Shown: positions 34,888 through 47,045 of the stretch, one piece after another
How positions within the stretch are numbered: the first letter of the stretch is position 1
Layout: the number at the start of each line of letters is the position of its first letter
Source: Phytophthora quininea
Lineage: Eukaryota > Oomycota > Peronosporomycetes > Peronosporales > Peronosporaceae
DNA length: 64,000 bases
NCBI GenBank assembly: GCA_011947345.1
Contig: JAAVTG010000538.1
Location: 682,001-746,000, forward strand
Direction: 5' to 3'
The notes under the pieces: model-generated
What the model was told of the DNA's origin: nothing
Seen by the model: the letters and a program-made list of their open reading frames with translations, nothing else
Databases searched by the model: none
Translations under genes and position numbers: made by a program

Positions 34888-35718
34888 AGTAGCCAACGCT
34901 TTTGGTATCGCGTCGACAAGAACTTCATTTGCTGCGAATACATACAACGATGGTTTTCAAAGTCTTTTTATTGTCGAGTTGATAAAAGGTCTATACGAGG
35001 TGATCGTGTACTAGAGGAGGCACTCGAACCACTTGAACGGCTTTTGCGCGTCACTGAACCAGCCATCGCTTGTTAAAAGCGCCGTATCGGCGTGATTCAA
35101 GCGTGGCATGCGCGAGGCCGCCATATTTTAGCCTTTTATGCGGGACCATTTCGCCTGTCAGGACAAACAGCGCCTGGTAGATCGAAAACACACCGTGGTA
35201 GTCATTGCTGGACTTACAGCGGTCACATTGCTGGCGTAAGCTTCTTGGGCTGCAACATACTCAGCATTCAGCTCTGCCGAAGCGAACTCGCCGCCTTCGT
35301 AAACAAGCGACTGACGAGATGCAGCCAACGGACATTGTTATCAGAAGTGCTTTCCTGAAGTGCTTTCCTGGGGCTTGGTTATCTTTCGAGTCGAAGAAGA
35401 CGGTGCGAGCAGCGGCTGGGAAGTGATGGAGTTGCTGTGCGCGCTTGTTGGCGCCACGCAACCAGGGCTGCCGAAAATAGCATGGCAATAATAATAATGG
35501 CCATACATATCACACATAAATGTATGTTTTAGCGATGGACCATACAATGTCATAATGTATGTGGCAATCCTAGCTAAAAGAATAATGTATGCAAGGTGCA
35601 CAGCAAAATTATGACCCCCGCAGAACCAACCATTTACTGGAGTGTGTTTTGTCTGTAGCTGTTCTCCATTTCCCGATTCACGCCCACGTTTACAAGCCCC
35701 TACTGCTCTACACCAGCC
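34888..35718. other. Intergenic stretch before the hAT relic
   Basis: No convincing ORF. Around 35480-35600 there is AT-rich sequence with repeated ATAATGGC and ATGTATG words, some of which recur after the hAT relic (37450-37590), but I could not define terminal repeats. Confidence 0.4.
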
Positions 35719-37451
35719 ATGGCGATCACCGCCAGACCAAGGTTCACGTCAGCTCAAGTCACTGGGTTTTATTTCCAGCCGTGCCGCGATGACTTCGACG
35801 AGATTATTCTCGAATATTTCCGATGTCGTTGCGGCACGGTTAGAAAGCAGACCCGTCGAAACGGGCGTGCTAACCTCATGCAGCACGTTAGACATGAGCA
35901 TCCCAACTTTGAGGCCGAGATGCTAGAGGCCACGACATCTGAAACCGGCTCGCTACTCAGTTACGTGTCGCGGTCTTCGCAAAACCTGTACGGCTGGCTC
36001 ATGTGGGTCGTTACGAGCAATCTACCTCTCACTTTTGTGAGAATAGAGCGACAAGACGGTAAGAAAAGCGACTACAATTTAACAAAGAATTATTTCTAAC
36101 TGTTTATTATTGATCTTAGCTATACGACACTCGATCCGGTATGCGTCGAGACGCTGCGCGCTGCGCTTGAAGGCGTGTCTGTGGCAGTGGAGAGGTCAAT
36201 CGCCTCTGAGATGCCGGACCAATTTGGGCTCATTCTAGATGGATGGACCCATATGTCTGAGCACTGTCTTGGAGTCTTCGCCTGCTACGAGGTTGGTGGC
36301 AAGGTGAAGACTCCCTTGATCTGCATGGCTCCTCTGATGAATGAGGTTGATGACGGTCTCTCTGCCCTCGCGCACAGAGAGTTTCTAGCGGATATGCTGC
36401 CGAGGGATTTTGGGAAACAGATTGACCAGTGTCTATTTGTTGTGGGTGATAATTGCAGCGTTAATCAGCGCTTAGCTTCGCTCATCGGCGTTCCCTTAAT
36501 CGGGTGCGCTTCGCACCGACTTAATCGGGCGGTCTAGCAAGATCTTCAAAGTCACGAGGCTGATCTTGCCGCAGTTCACGGGCTAATGATCAAGCTTCGG
36601 ACGCTGACGCAGTCGGCTAAACTGAGGTACCCATGTTGTTATTCTGTGGTTTTATCTATAATTCCTACTAATAAGGATAATGTGTGGTGTTTTATGATAA
36701 TTCTTAGACTTAAAACAAGTCTCCGCCCGGTAATTCGGCAGGACACACGATGGAGTTCAACGTTTGCAATGTTGCACCGTTACTTCAAGCTTCTCGAGCA
36801 CCTCGATAAAGATGACGATGACGTCGCTGAGCTTCTTCCTGGTCCGGCGTGCAACCGCCGCCTGCGCAAGCTGCTGAAGGAGCTCGCCAATGTCGAATCC
36901 GTATCGAAGGCTCTTCAAGGCAGCGCTGATCTCTTAGACGTGCGCGAATGGTTCGACGGTCTCATCGCTATGAAGCCGCAGTACGCGCATTACCTTGGTA
37001 AGTTACACATTCTGCTAACTACGCTGTGAAAACTAACGATATCTATCATACAGCGCCACGAGCTGACATTGTCCACAGCCCGGACTTTGAGTCGGGCTGT
37101 GTCCGTGTCTTGCGAGGCAACTCTAACCGCCTGACAAGAACGGAGAAGGCAGTACTCCAGCCTTTCGCTGCAAGTGCTGCAGCCGCGCCCGAATCGGACG
37201 ACGAAGAGAGCTCGTCGTTCGTCGAGCGCCTTCAAAAGCGCAGGAAGCTGGCGCAACAAGAGCAGAAGTACGTGCTGATCCGTAGTATCCCTCCGACGTC
37301 GAACATCGTGGAGAGGTTCTTTAGTATTGCCCGGACGACATTTGGGCAAGAACGCAACAGCCTTCAACCAGCGACGCTCGAGCAGATCCTCTTTCTCCGT
37401 CAGAACGCAAGCTACTGGGACGTAGGTACCATTGATAGTCTCCGAAGTTAA
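35719..37451 (+). pseudogene. hAT-type transposase relic with BED finger
   Basis: Pieces in order: a BED-like zinc finger (FRCRCGTVRKQTRR ... MQHVRHEHP, about 35820-35915), the RNase-H-like part with LILDGWTH and [17 protein letters not shown], an RPVIRQDTRWSSTF segment, and the C-terminal hAT dimerisation end (SIPPTSNIVERFFSIARTTF ... ILFLRQNASYWDV). Introns are readable near 36070-36119 and 36630-36710. A TAG at 36535-36537 interrupts the frame right after HRLNRAV; this is a substitution-type lesion, not a run-length change. The element is therefore probably inactive. It lies about 120 bp upstream of the Crinkler pseudogene. Confidence 0.7.
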
Positions 37452-37567
37452 CCACCATCATAAGCCATTATGTATGTGTTAAACCTTCTACATGCCATTA
37501 TTTATGTAGATGATTCTGCTGGCTGCCTACCATTATTTATCTAGTGTTGTCGTTCTTGCTAGAAAAA

Positions 37568-40036
37568 CATGCCATTATCGGCAGCCCTGCACGCAACCAG
37601 TCTCCGTCATCGTCGACCTGACCAGTTCGGTAAACAGCCTGAAGAAGGCAATCAAGAAGACTAAGAGTCGAACAATTGAGTGCGATGCAGATCATTTGCG
37701 GCTTTTCCTGGCGAAGAAGCAGGTCGACCCAGACATTGATCCTAAGGGCGAGAACGAGGACGACTTATGGTTAAGAACGGCTGACTTGGCGAACGTGACG
37801 CTCGATGAGAATCGCTGCCCGAAGTTGATGGCACCGCAACAAGTGGGAGGTGCGGTTAGATTCACTTTTATGGAGGACCACGCACTTCCGCTCAGCCGTG
37901 ATGGCATTCTTGGGAGGGGTCTACCTGGCATAGGAAGTATTCACGTGCTGGTGGTCGTTCCTGATCGGTTGATACTACTTCCTCCTGCCCCACGGGGCTC
38001 CGAAGTGGACCTGCAATCGACAGACGCAATCGTCGAGTTCTTGGAGGGTGAAATGAACAATACGGACACCATTAACCTGAGTCCTCATGTCTTAACAGAG
38101 GAGAGCTTTCAATTCCGCTTGGCTGGGCGTGACGATGCGCTTGACAGCGCATCAAGATGCTTCGAAGAAGCGATCACGATGGCAACAAATAGCACAGCTT
38201 ACTGCGCGAAGCCAGCAATCCCAGTTTGCTCCGGGCTATCTGGTTTGGGAAGACGTGAATGTTGGAAGAAGGCGGCACAATCGTGCAACAGACGCTAAAG
38301 CGGCTACACAAGAGCACTGACCACGTTATGAGTATCATTGTCCCATACTCGGGAGATTGGGCTCCTTTAGCAGTCGAGAATTCGATGCCGATTTAGGCTT
38401 CTTTCTCGTGGCGACTATTATACCGTTTCTTTCTGGAGAAGAATTGCGAGAAGTCTTTCAAGGAGTGGTTTAAATCGCGGCTGCCAAGTAATCAAGTAAT
38501 GGAGGGGCCTGGAGCTTCCAGAGGCTGTGCGTGTGATCGAACTTAAACTGCGGGATACGGTGGAAGGCACGATGCCGCCAACGTCGTTGTATCTCTTTCT
38601 TGGGATTGACGAGTTCCAAGAAATTGAAAGTGTCCATGCCCGGCGCGAAGCTCCTGTGAACTTAGCGCTCGAAAACTGCATCGGTAATTTGCTTTGCTCT
38701 CAGCGATCGACTATGGTTGTGCTACCCATGATCGCTGGAACGAAGATGAGCCTGATGGGTATTTCAAAGTCGTCGTGCTACATTATCGAGCAACTTCCTA
38801 TGACGTTGCTAACAATGGATGAAACATTGTCAATGGTGCGGAGCAACGTCAGGTGTGCTAAGCTGTTGAACCAGGCTCCTATTTGTCGTGACTTGTTTTT
38901 TCTTGGCGATGTGCCGCGGTGTGCTGTCGATTTTCTGGCAAAACTGAAGCGTGAAATATATAGTAAGCGTACGGAGACCATCACTAAAGGTATCGTCGAA
39001 CGATATACCTCCGAGGCTTATGCCGAACTGAACGCCAAACAACTCGTTCGTTTGGCAGCTTTTGCGGTGTCTGGCCTGGATGTTAACCGAAGGAGTATAT
39101 TCGACGATGACCATTCATTAGCAAAACTGGAGGATACTTCTTTGTGTCTTCTGGATCCATCCACAATGTGGGGATCCAAGTCCACGTCCCTTATTCATTG
39201 CTACTCACAGTGGCCTCAACTGTCATGCTGAATCCAACTGAAGCAGAAAAAGCTTTTATCGCCTCTTTGGCCAGACTCAACACGGGTGTGGATTCTAATC
39301 TATTCGACATCCAAGCGTGGCAAGCATGGAAGATGTTTGGTGCCTGCTTCTATGCATTGCGAATCAATGCGTTTTTGGTGCTTGGAATTGACGAAATTAC
39401 GCTTGGTGGGTTATTTCCTGGAGCAATGATGACTGATGGAACACAGCACATTTCTGTAGAGCTGGTTCCTTCGCAAATATTTCATGGAGCAGAGCAGTTT
39501 GGTACTGATACCCGCAGCACTGTGTCCGAGGACAGCAACAAGAAAATTGTTGTTGACTGGACATCGGGTAGGCGCATCATGGCTGGCGGTGATAGCACAC
39601 AAGGCACGGGTATTTTCTTCTCCTTGCGGAGTGTTAATACCAATGAGCTCGTCATTTTCGTTGACCAAAGAAAACGGCAATTCGTCAAATTCCAGCCCAA
39701 CACAATTCTTAGGAAATTGGCGAACGTTCGGCCCACATTTCTAGGTCGTAATGTTCGCTTGATTCGGGTTATCGTGTCTCCGTTCAAAATTGAGAAGTTT
39801 GAGGTGCCGCGTGATTGCCTGGTTGTAGGTCGCGCCGAGTCTCCAGAATTTTATGGGGGATTGATAAACCACCCGGCTTGCTCACGTTAAAGCATTGGTT
39901 AAAGACAAGGATGCTGCCGTTGTCGCCGATGAGATTACGAAGAGGACACTCTCGAATGCCAAGGAAGTGATCTATTTCATTAAAAAGCGTCGACTCCGAG
40001 CTCGATTCGCTGAAGATGTGGCGGGCTTTTCTGATT
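37568..40036 (+). pseudogene. Broken Crinkler (CRN) effector gene: N-terminal domain, NTPase and nuclease-like region
   Basis: The N-terminal domain shows a TSSVNSLKKAIKK helix, a canonical LRLFLAK at about 37695-37715, the DWL part and HVLVVVP at about 37945. A P-loop NTPase follows: its Walker A region lies at about 38235-38252, a LYLFLGIDEFQEIE Walker-B-like segment at about 38600, and a helical part to 39230. A restriction-nuclease-like end spans about 39250-40036. Breaks include TGA at 38256-38258, TAG at 38394-38396, and frame changes near 38250, 38480, 39200 and 39870. The nonsense codons are substitutions, so this is a pseudogene even if some indels are artefacts. The extreme N-terminus is also out of frame. 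Crinklers are translocated effectors of plant pathogens; here only the relic is described. Confidence 0.75.
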
Positions 40037-40061
40037 AAGGCCTAAGAACTCCTCCCTACTC

Positions 40062-40460
40062 TTAAAGAATTGCGATCTGAACTCTCTCGCAACGACTGAC
40101 GGGAAAATTTAACAACTCTGAAAGCAGATAGAGGAGGGCATTGCTCGAAATCAGTCGGACGGCCATGAGGAACAGGATTGTAGGTGTAGGTGCAGCTTCA
40201 GGAACGATCACCTGCAGGTGGACTCCCTTCGTCACGAGAACCTTTCCCAAAAATGCAGTCATTGCAGAGCCACAGTATGGGGTCCACGTATATGAATTCC
40301 ACCGTCATTTTGGGAAGCGATTCTTATCAAGCGTCACGTTCGTCAAGTCAGTCGATTTTTAGCATAAATTCGTCCGCGTTCTCGTCGTCCTTGCCCTCAT
40401 TTTCAACATCGTCTACAGTTTTCTTCTCCAGAAAAATACTGAACACAACCACTCTTGATG
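40062..40460 (-). pseudogene. Second Crinkler N-terminal domain relic
   Basis: On the minus strand, fragments align in order with the neighbouring Crinkler: SIFLEKK for the LFLAK site, an acidic DDVENEGKDDENADEF stretch, NVTLD-like text, FGKGSRDEG and GVHLQVIVPEA for the HVLVVVP end. Stops and frame shifts occur between all pieces. It lies tail to tail with the first Crinkler. Downstream of it (40503-40869) is one domain-less ORF. Confidence 0.55.
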
Positions 40461-40869
40461 CTCGAATTCTGAAGATGGAAATTATGGTGCTTACCAAGGC
40501 CGTCACCGCATTTCTATCGGATATTTGTTACTGGTACAGGCGATCCCCATGAATCGAGCGCTGTAGCACATTGATTTGATTTCTTCGGATGTTAGGCACT
40601 GTTGGTGCAATGAATCATTGTATGGAGTTGTAATTTTTGGTGTCGAAGGACCTTCTAGCAGCACTCCAAGCTGCAGCACCGGGCCGGGTTGCTGAATTTG
40701 ATCAGTTCGATTGGTATCAATCAGCGTGCATCTTCTTTTATCTCGATCATTTTCATGTGAAATGAAATCAAAGCAAAATGTGCGATGGAACATAAGATTT
40801 TCGTCTCGATAGCTCTTCTCTATGAGCGAGTGAATATGTGCAGATAGCGGGTACCAATAGTGGTCTAAG

Positions 40870-42200
40870 TTAATACGAGGGCGCTTTTCCAAACAGTGAG
40901 TCTCGAGGGTTGCCGTCTTTGTCGGTGAAGAGCCACTTTTCGATCGCCTGCAGCGCTGATGGTGTCTTCGGTGGAGCGTTCGAACGAGTTCTACTCATTC
41001 GTCGGGTTCGTCTTGCAGGCGGCGTCGACTGCCGCTGCTTGAACGGGAAGAACTGGCTGGAAGACATTCCTGTCCCCATTGAAAACTTGTTGCCTTGGTC
41101 TGCATTTGGGTCTGCCTTGGATTCGGATGCAGCGCTATCAGGCGCCATTGGAGTCGGCATGAACCAGTTGGCGATACGATCCGACAGCGAGTTCACTTGC
41201 TTGTCAGCGTCGACTACACGCTGCCTTTTGGCTCTCGGCGCTTCCATCTCCACGTTCATGGAGCTGACATTCTCGGCGCATTCTCGTTTGCGCATAGCAG
41301 GCGGAAACGAGGCCACAGCTGAGAACCTCGTCGACGCTGTGCGTTCCGGCGTCTCCTCTGGCACAACCTCTTTACCCTGCAACGGCTTCCGTGCAGTCAT
41401 ATTTACAGTAGGACTCGGTTGGGGCATCCCCACCAAGTTTTGATGGCGTCCAAGGAACAAATGCAGCTCATTGGCTTGGTTCTGCAGTAATTCCAACTCC
41501 AACTCCAGCGCCGAAATCTAATAAATAAAAGAATTAGGAAACCAGACAGTAACTATACCATAAACAAACTATCAACTCACCGGAGAACGACGGAATCTGC
41601 AGCTGACCAGAATCTCACTGATGGTGTCTTGGTCGTTTTTCTTGAGCACATGCCACTTCTCCATCTTCCTCTGGTCCTGCAGTCTGGCCAATGGCAGCAC
41701 CACACTCCCCACCACTTCATCTGCTCCAATCTGCAAGCAAAAACACCATAAAATCAGTCCAAACAACTAATAAAAACTCTTCTGGAATTACTCACTCGCT
41801 CCTCCTGCATGACGTCCACGCGGACGGAGCCGACCGCCGCCGGGAGCCCTTCAAACAGCATACTCTCGCTCCACTTGGGCTCGTACTGCACCGGCCGCTT
41901 GGTCGTGAGCTTCTGCTCGCTGACGCAGCCTGCGTCGCCCTCCGAGACCGCCACCTCCACCGTCACGCGCGCGTAGGTCCGCTGCCCCGACAGGAAGCCA
42001 GCCTTGTACAGCATCTTGCGGCCGCCGTCCACGCGGACCTCGAGCTTGGCGACGCTCAGGCCGCTGTCCAGTCGCTCGTCCACGCCCGTGACCGAGTTGA
42101 AGCGCAGCTCGTGCTGCAGCTGCCGCAGCTGCTGCGCCTTGAGCGCGCGCGAGTCCTCCAGGCGCCGGATGCGGGCGGCGACGTCGTCCACGGCGCTCAT
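40870..42200 (-). CDS. C2-domain protein with coiled-coil start, unknown function
   Basis: Three exons, 42200-41796, 41730-41581 and 41517-40870, all phase 0, 400 residues, no frame break. Residues about 8-35 form a short coiled coil. Residues about 45-185 look like a C2 domain (LEVRVDGGRKMLYKAGF ... YEPKWSESMLFEGLP ... GADEVVGSVVLPLARLQ ... EKWHVLKK). The rest is a second helix followed by a disordered, basic Ser/Pro-rich tail with NLS-like RAKRQR and RRTRRMSRTR. It may bind membranes or serve as a scaffold. No specific ortholog is recognised. An initiator-like TCACTTGCCGTTTT lies about 10 bp before the start. Confidence 0.75.
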
Positions 42201-42891
42201 GGTTCAAAACGGCAAGTGAGGAAGGAGGTTGGGTTTGCATATTTATCAGATGGTCTGAGGAAACTGTGCAAATCTATTATAATCTATTCAGAGATGTCTG
42301 TCTGGAGGATAAAATATGAAGAATAAATCTAAATGGTGGCCGTTGCTGAGTATCCGTTGACCTGGTCCGACTTTATTTCGTGCGGTCAACTGCCGCTGAG
42401 CTGGAGATATGTTTGGGGGCAATTTTGGCTGGCCGTTTGGTGTGAGAAAATCGCTCGGCTCTGGTGCGAGCAGCGAGAGTAACGATAGAAGCGTTTTACA
42501 GGCGAGAAAGCACATGGCTTGTCAACAACTAATATTAAGGTCGTGCATGTCTCGAGTCCAAAGTGTCAGCGTAGGGAACGTTTAGCTCATGAATGCAGTT
42601 CATGCGCTTGCTACAGTCGTGGCGGCGTTCCAACACAAACACACGCTGCACATCGCGCGCGAACAAGGCAACTTGTGGTCTTCAAGGTTCTACCAGCATA
42701 CTACCTTGTATGTAGCATACCTTTTGATACCGGTATGGTAGCACCATTTCATTGGCTAAAACCCCACATCGTCGCAAAAACAAGCTGCGTTCTGCTGGTG
42801 TCGCCTCTGGACCCCCGTTTGAGGCTATCGCCGCCCGCTCAGTCGCAGAAATCCCTCGCCGCTCTCTTCCTACTACTACCAGCTAGCAGCC
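42201..42891. other. Divergent intergenic region between C2 protein and COX6B
   Basis: Contains only shadow ORFs. An ATTGG (inverted CCAAT) lies near 42750 and probably belongs to the COX6B promoter. Confidence 0.5.
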
Positions 42892-43206
42892 ATGCCCGGA
42901 GACGGAAAGCTCAAGACCACGCCGCTGGACCCGCGCTTCCCCAACCAGAACCAGTCGCAGCACTGCTGGACGCGCTACAACGAGTACGTGCTGTGCCTCA
43001 AGAACAACGACGGCGAGGACGACGCCTGCAAGACGTACTTCCAGTACGCGGCCTCGCTGTGCCCCAGCTCCTGGGTACGTCCGTGTTATAAGATACCAAA
43101 TCTAGGCTACACATAACCTAATGCTTATCTACTGCAGGTGGAGCGTTGGAACGAGCAGCGCGAGGAGGGCACGTTCCAGGGCGTGCAGTACTTCAAGGAG
43201 GAGTAG
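42892..43206 (+). CDS. COX6B: Cytochrome c oxidase subunit 6B
   Basis: Two exons, 42892-43074 and 43138-43206 (GTACGT...CAG, 63-bp intron), 83 residues. It shows the twin CX9C / CX10C helices of the family: HCWTRYNEYVLC and ACKTYFQYAASLC, with FPNQNQSQHCW before and WNEQREEGTFQG after. The protein is a mitochondrial intermembrane-space subunit that links the two complex IV monomers. No presequence, as expected for a Mia40 substrate. Confidence 0.95.
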
Positions 43207-43479
43207 AGCTCGCTGCTCTCTCCATTTGACTGTTCTGTTTCCCCTTCATCGCCCCTATAGCGCTACGAAGACCAGCAACAATGTAGCTTTACTGTTGGCT
43301 ACAGTCCAACCGCAGCAACACCTCAAAATCAAAACGTTTGCCGTCGGTAGCTCTTTGCTCTACGGTCTTTGATGCCAAGTTTTCAATAAAAACACAAAAC
43401 ATTTCTCTTCCTTCTTCTGTGGTCCAATTACTACGGCTGTACACGTTTCTAGCACGTTTTAGTTATCGATTCGACCTCG

Positions 43480-44709
43480 ATGAAGATGCCGAGTGCGCTG
43501 AGCTTCCAAGTGTTGGGGCGGTACCATCGTGCCAGGGCGGCGACGCTCACTCTCCCTCATGGAGACGTCCGTACCCCTGTGTTCATGCCTGTGGGGACGC
43601 AAGGTGCCATCAAGGGCCTGACGACGCCTCAAATGGAGGAGGAACCCGTGGACTGCCAGATCTTCCTGGCCAATACATACCACTTGGCGTTGCGTCCTGG
43701 CACCGACGTATTGGCTCAACTGCCCGGAAAGCTGCACGAGTTCATGCAGTGGCCTCGGAACTTGCTGACCGACTCTGGAGGTTTCCAGATGGTGAGTCTG
43801 TCGAGACTCTGCGAGGTGTCGGAGCACGGCGTGCAGTTCGAGAGCTTCGTGGACGGGTCCACGATGGTGCTGACCCCGGAGGATTCGATCGCTCATCAGA
43901 ATCGGATCGGCGCAGACATCATCATGGCGCTGGACGACGTGGTTTCAAGCGTGGCGGACGACGATGAGCGCTTCAAAGAAGCTTGTGGACGAACGGTGCG
44001 GTGGCTAGACCGCTGCATTAGCGCACATGCACATCCTGACAAGCAAAACCTCTTTGGGATCGTGCAAGGTGGATTGGATGTGAGTGAAGGAGGACTGAGA
44101 GACCAATGTCTTGAAGCGCTCATCAAGCGGGACTTGCCGGGGTACGCTATCGGCGGACTGGCAGGAGGAGAGTCCAAGGAAGCGTTCTGGAAAGTGGTGG
44201 CGAAATGCACCGCCCAACTGCCGGAGAATAAGCCTCGGTACCTCATGGGTGTCGGCTATCCGTTGGATTTGGTCGTGTGCTCGGCTTTGGGCGTCGACAT
44301 GTTCGACTGCGTGTATCCGACTCGCACCGCAAGGTTTGGTACGGCGATTGTGCCGTCGGGACTGCTGAAGCTCAAGAGCGCCAAGTGTGAACAGGACGAC
44401 CGGCCGATTGACGACACGTGCGAGTGTTTCGTGTGCAAGAAGTACACACGTGCGTACCTGCGTGTGCTACTGAAGAAGGAAGAGACTTTCGGCGATGCAG
44501 AGGAGACCACCGGAAGCATCGGAGCACACCTCATTACGTACCACAACGTGACGTACATGCTCAACCTCATGCGTCGACTGCGGCAGTCCATCATTGACCA
44601 GAAATTTGAGCACTTTGTACGGGACTTCATGCTCCAGCAATTTCCCGAGCGGAACTATCCGCAATGGGCAGTTGATGCGCTGGCGGAAGCTCGAATCTCG
44701 CTGGAATGA
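43480..44709 (+). CDS. QTRT1: Queuine tRNA-ribosyltransferase catalytic subunit
   Basis: Exchanges guanine-34 for queuine in tRNAs with GUN anticodons. Intact, intronless, 409 residues. Motifs: TPVFMPVGTQGAIKGLT near the N-terminus, LTDSGGFQM (general acid Asp), FGIVQGG, GYAIGGLAGGES, YLMGVGYPLDLV, FDCVYPTRTARFG (the nucleophile Asp region) and the zinc site CECFVCKKYTRAYL with the downstream His in ITYHNV. MKMPSALSF is the only sensible start. It lies 273 bp downstream of COX6B on the same strand. Confidence 0.96.
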   Translation: MKMPSALSFQVLGRYHRARAATLTLPHGDVRTPVFMPVGTQGAIKGLTTPQMEEEPVDCQIFLANTYHLALRPGTDVLAQLPGKLHEFMQWPRNLLTDSGGFQMVSLSRLCEVSEHGVQFESFVDGSTMVLTPEDSIAHQNRIGADIIMALDDVVSSVADDDERFKEACGRTVRWLDRCISAHAHPDKQNLFGIVQGGLDVSEGGLRDQCLEALIKRDLPGYAIGGLAGGESKEAFWKVVAKCTAQLPENKPRYLMGVGYPLDLVVCSALGVDMFDCVYPTRTARFGTAIVPSGLLKLKSAKCEQDDRPIDDTCECFVCKKYTRAYLRVLLKKEETFGDAEETTGSIGAHLITYHNVTYMLNLMRRLRQSIIDQKFEHFVRDFMLQQFPERNYPQWAVDALAEARISLE

Positions 44710-45021
44710 AGCAAAGGCAACAGTTGAATTGTCCAGTGACCACTTTCTTGGCTGTTCATTTTACTGTCATCCCCTTCGTCTTACACTACACTTATCAATT
44801 TTCTAACACGACGTCGCTTTCCTCCGCAGCTCGGAGTTTCGACGTGGATTTGTCTTGTGCGAAGGGTTCTTGGAGTCGAAGTCACTTTTTGCTACTCTAC
44901 GTCAGCTCTGGACATGTACACGAAGGGATATCAAAGCACGTACACGGTCACACATGAGTCCAGTCAGCCACATCAAATCGGCGAACTTGCCCCTTTCCAA
45001 TGAAGGCTGTACAATCGCCAC
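44710..45021. other. Convergent intergenic spacer
   Basis: Lies between the stops of the tRNA-ribosyltransferase and the heat shock factor. No gene or hairpin terminator is evident. Confidence 0.5.
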
Positions 45022-47045
45022 TCAATTGTTCACACGCCACTCAGAATCGGTGGCCAGGGTGATGAGGAAGTCCTCCCATCGGTGACAGCTGCAGTTGTTG
45101 ATGAGCTTGCTGTTGTTGTGGCGCGAATGGATACGGTCCCGCTGGTTCAGAAGCCGGCAGGGGTTCTGCGTGGGTGTGGGTGTATAACTTGTATCCCAGG
45201 ACGCCGAAGGCACCGTCGAAGAGTTTTGCTCGGATAGATTTTCGTCGAGCGCTGCACTCTCCAATAGAACGTCAATGTAGTCCTTTGGCTCTGGTGGCTG
45301 TTGGTTTGATTGGTGGTGGTGGTAGGATTGAGTCTGTTGCTGCGGTTGATAGTGAGGTTGCGACGATCCTGGCCGCGGTATGGCAGCTCCGTTCTCAAAC
45401 GTTGGCATCGAGTTCTGTGATGAGTTTGACTCGACACATTTGAACAGTGGCATCGGCATCATTTGGTTGCCATGCTGCGTCGGAGGCGGGAACGTTAAGT
45501 TTGTTACCGATGATGGCGGAGATACGTTGATGGATGTCGGCCAGACGCTGCTGGGCTCGGATTTAATCTCCACCGAGCCGTAACGTGGCGCTCCTCCATA
45601 CATTTGCTGACGTTGTTGCTGTTGACGCTGCTGCTGTACTTCTCGTTGGTAGCGACTTAGTGGGTTCGAACTGATAGAAAGCACAGGCGACGCCTCGTTC
45701 CTGCCGCTCGAAGTAGTGAAGATGACTTGCTGAGACGAAGAGGAGCTCGAGCTCGACAAGAAATGCATCATTGGTGGCCTGTTCACTGGGTTTCCAGGGT
45801 TCCCATGGGAAGCAAAGTCTGGTAGGAATTGATCGCTTCGGCGACGTCCCAGATTCATCCCCACCGGTCCAGGATTAAAGCTGTTACCCAGATTAACGAC
45901 CATTCCCGCACCCAAGCTGTCGCCAAAGTCTGGCGGTAGAACCTGCGGCAAGCTCTTGCGTTTTCCGTGCGCAGATTGCGGGGACGATTTAATGCCATAT
46001 TCCTCGCTTCCGCCAATTTTTGCAGGTGAAGGAACTGCTGCTGCGGGGTCGTCGCGTTGGCCAATGAATCTGTCCGAGCCTCCAGCTCAAGGTCGAGCTC
46101 CAACTCCGTTGGATTCCCCATACGTTTGCGGTTTTCAGCCGCGGAAGCTGCAGCTGCTGCGGCGGCTGCAAATCCAAAATGCTCGGAACCTGGGAGCATT
46201 CCCGTCGAATGACGTCGCCCCGCCATTGCCGAGCTCAAGAAAGCAGCCGTCTGGCCAGAGATCATCGGAGCCATAGTGTTTGACTTTTGTCTTTTCAAAG
46301 CCTGCTGCGCTGGCAGCTGGCTCTGCAGCTGAGCGAACGCTTCGGCTTCCGCTTTGAACTGCGCTCGGGCTTGGAAATGCGCGTCCGATGGCGCGACAAT
46401 TGTGATGGTCGTCAAGCCCGTCGTGTTGACCCTCTCCTTGCGCTTGATGAGCTTCATCATGTCCTTATCTGCCTGTAAGAAGAACGGATGGCTAAACGTG
46501 CAGATGTTGGTCTGCGTCTTGGTCCACTTCTTGAAGCCAAAGTAGTTGAGCTGTCGCTGGAAACTCGAGACCTTGTTGTGCTTGAAGTATCTGGGCAAGA
46601 TCTTGTCCGCCAGCTCTTCTGGCTGGCGGATCTGGAAGGCCGTTCCCTGGTGGGACCACGAGATGATGCTGGGGTCCTCCACCTCCAGGATCTGGAACAG
46701 GAAGCGCAGGAATTTGGGCACCCCCACGTTCCGTTTCCGGATGACGTGGGTTTTGGGCTCCTCGGGCTCCTGGGGCTCTGGTTTGGTCACGTCTTGCTCC
46801 CCTTTGACTGCTAATTGCTGCTCGTGTTCTGGTTCACTCTGAGAAGCGACGTACGACGCTCTCCTCGTGTGTAGCACGTCGTCTGGGACGCCGAGAGGGT
46901 CCGATTTGATGCCGAAGCCTGCGAAGGCGCCCACCTCTGGCGGCGGGGCGAACAGCGCGGGCGGCGCGGACGTCGGGGGCCCCATGAAGCCGCTGGCCGG
47001 CGCGCTCGTCGAGAAGAGGGCGTTGCGATCGCGCGGCCCCAGCAT
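45022..47045 (-). CDS. HSF: Heat shock transcription factor
   Basis: The winged-helix DNA-binding domain is at about residues 109-205 (VPKFLRFLFQILEVEDPSIISW ... KHNKVSSFQRQLNYFGFKKW), the most diagnostic HSF text. A Gln/Ala-rich oligomerisation region follows (AQFKAEAEAFAQLQSQLPAQQ), then a Gln/Ser/Pro/Asn-rich putative activation tail. The start is taken as Met at 47045 (MLGPRDRNAL). The frame changes once between 45951 and about 46080; a single missing G at about 46078 (GGAGGCTCGG) would join a frame that reads through a KRK basic motif into the tail. About 675 residues. Divergent from CDT2. The N-terminal Pro/Ala-rich region is not conserved in other HSFs. Confidence 0.9.

Noticed and set aside
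35470..37590. Possible terminal inverted repeats of the hAT relic (ATAATGGC-rich words on both sides)
   Set aside because: Only words of about 9 bp match and several alternative pairings exist; no 8-bp target duplication could be fixed.
42519..43091. 190-codon ORF overlapping COX6B
   Set aside because: It is in another frame over the COX6B exon, which has the full twin-cysteine pattern and a clean intron.
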